Positions 63,058-64,000 of a stretch of DNA of 64,000 nt are shown piece by piece. Below the pieces are notes generated by a model. It made no database searches. It was not told where the DNA came from and saw nothing but the letters and a program-made list of their open reading frames with translations. The position numbers were made by a program, and so were the translations under genes. This DNA comes from Halomontanus rarus. GTDB lineage: Archaea; Halobacteriota; Halobacteria; Halobacteriales; Natrialbaceae. How positions within the stretch are numbered: the stretch's first letter is position 1; each line of letters opens with the position of its first letter. Location: NCBI RefSeq assembly GCF_029338335.1, contig NZ_CP119796.1; one strand, written 5' to 3'.

Positions 63058-63198
63058 GACGAACGACCGTCCGGGGCGCAGTTTTTTCGCTCGGGATCTG
63101 ATTCTGAAAACGAGACAACAATTCGACACGTCGGGGCTACGAACGAAAATCGCAGGACTTCGCGTGGTCGTGGGGGTCGTACCCGCGGCTTGCATACT

Positions 63199-63239
63199 CA
63201 CGGAACTCTTATCCGTGCAACGCGACTGTCTTTAGTCGC
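63199..63239. promoter_or_regulatory. Two hairpins immediately before the cspA start
   Basis: Perfect stems CACGGA/TCCGTG (63199-63217, 7-base loop) and GCGACT/AGTCGC (63222-63239, loop gtcttt) end one base before ATG 63241. Depending on where transcription starts, the second could be the whole 5' leader. Possible cold-responsive element (inference). Confidence 0.45.
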
Positions 63240-63240
63240 A

Positions 63241-63435
63241 ATGGCGAAAGGAAACGTTGATTTCTTCAACGACACAGGCGGCTACGGTTTCATTTCGACG
63301 GACGACGCGGACGATGACGTTTTCTTCCACATGGAAGACGTTGGCGGTCCGGACCTCGAAGAAGACACCGAGATCGAATTCGACATCGAACAGGCCCCGA
63401 AGGGCCCCCGGGCGACCAACGTCACCCGACTTTAA
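63241..63435 (+). CDS. cspA: Cold-shock domain protein
   Basis: A 64-residue protein, MAKGNVDFFNDTGGYGFISTDDADDDVFFHMEDV..., with RNP1 (GYGFIST) and RNP2 (VFFHMED) motifs. It is a single cold-shock domain binding RNA, acting as RNA chaperone. The start at 63241 gives the canonical N-terminus. Acidic as usual in haloarchaea. Confidence 0.95.
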   Translation: MAKGNVDFFNDTGGYGFISTDDADDDVFFHMEDVGGPDLEEDTEIEFDIEQAPKGPRATNVTRL

Positions 63436-63587
63436 AACAGCGACCGGCTGTTTTCGAACACCGATTCAATTTTTTGCGCCGAATCACCGCTCGAAGAGCG
63501 GCTGCTTTGGGCTCGAGACTCGAACACTGACGGAGATCGCCGACAGTCGCGACTGCGACCCCGTTCGATACGCGAGCGGAGTGCACC

Positions 63588-64000
63588 TCACTCGCTCGAG
63601 TCCGACGGCCGGACGACCCCGTCGACCGCATCCCGGAAGGCGGCACTCTCCCGGTACCACAGCCACACGCCCGCACCGGCGGTGACGAGCGAGCCGACGA
63701 CCACTGCGATCATCGCCGACTGGTAGGCGCCCGCGCCGTCGCCGGTCACTGCCGCCACGTTCGCTGGGTTCTCGTTGACGAAGAAGAAGTAGACCGCGAA
63801 CCAGCACCCGGAAGCGGCCGAGCCGAACAGCAACGGCGCACCGTAGGCGTAGTTTTTCGCCCAGACGAGTCCGATCCCGGCCGTCGGTCCGAGGTAGCCC
63901 ACGAGGATCATGAACTCGAGTTGTCCGTCGGTAAACTCGACGGACGCCACGGTCGCGGCAATCGCGAGCATGGCACCGCCGACGGCGTGGAAGATGTACG
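63588..64000 (-). CDS. Membrane protein, 5' end probably cut by the window edge
   Basis: A reverse-strand frame open from the window edge to 63588: YIFHAVGGAMLAIAATVASVEF..., with at least three hydrophobic helices and a charged C-terminus. An ATG at 63971 exists, but the upstream frame continues to the edge with hydrophobic sequence (HAVGGAM), so the start is likely outside. No family recognised. Confidence 0.55.
   Translation of the reverse strand, partial: YIFHAVGGAMLAIAATVASVEFTDGQLEFMILVGYLGPTAGIGLVWAKNYAYGAPLLFGSAASGCWFAVYFFFVNENPANVAAVTGDGAGAYQSAMIAVVVGSLVTAGAGVWLWYRESAAFRDAVDGVVRPSDSSE

Overview
The window is chromosomal DNA from a halophilic archaeon (class Halobacteria), most likely a member of the Natrialbales. 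The evidence is the high GC content with GC-rich third positions, strongly acidic proteins, Tat-type lipoprotein signals (RR...lipobox C), TATA-only promoters giving leaderless or near-leaderless starts, and archaeal markers: ribosomal protein S17e, an ATP-dependent DNA ligase, CetZ, CofD, TrmB regulators and geranylgeranyl-reductase-type flavoproteins. No tRNA, rRNA, CRISPR array or intact transposon was found.

Layout. 0-5 kb: hisC (partial), DNA ligase, small regulators, and a secreted protein with four QDASN repeats. 5-16 kb: a glutamate-cysteine-ligase-like enzyme, then a co-directional cluster of cofD, a DUS-like TIM barrel, a CitG-like protein, a DUF447 protein and rps17e. A 958-residue repeat lipoprotein and an aldo/keto reductase stand between rps17e and asd. 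16-33 kb: accessory metabolism (dehydrogenases, histidine kinase, MFS and MATE exporters, flavoprotein, hydrolases, two SDRs, orphan CuA oxidase subunit, glycosidase, methyltransferase), with a decayed O-methyltransferase and a run of hairpins. 34-38 kb: an unrecognised gene, then an iron locus with two DtxR-type palindromes. 38-46 kb: hisD, HesB, dodecin, membrane proteins, an aminotransferase lacking its centre, an IS200/IS605-type end relic and a 5'-nucleotidase. 46-58 kb: a sugar-uptake locus with two TrmB regulators, a complete MalEFGK-type ABC transporter, a small membrane protein and a Gfo/Idh oxidoreductase, with a shared AACAGGTGTT motif at three promoters. 58-64 kb: a PAP2 phosphatase, a peptide-binding lipoprotein whose domains appear circularly permuted, cetZ, an F420-type luciferase-like oxidoreductase, cspA and a membrane protein cut by the window edge.

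Links between genes. CofD makes the F420 precursor, and two luciferase-like oxidoreductases here belong to a superfamily that often uses F420. The TrmB locus is a self-contained sugar-import regulon. The siderophore-type binding protein and the DUF7552/DUF7551 gene each sit behind an iron-type operator and are probably co-repressed. The most unusual observations are the circularly permuted peptide-binding protein, the TrmB-locus operator motif, the tandem pilin-like modules of the 958-residue lipoprotein, two tandem duplications of translation-start regions, and several gene relics.
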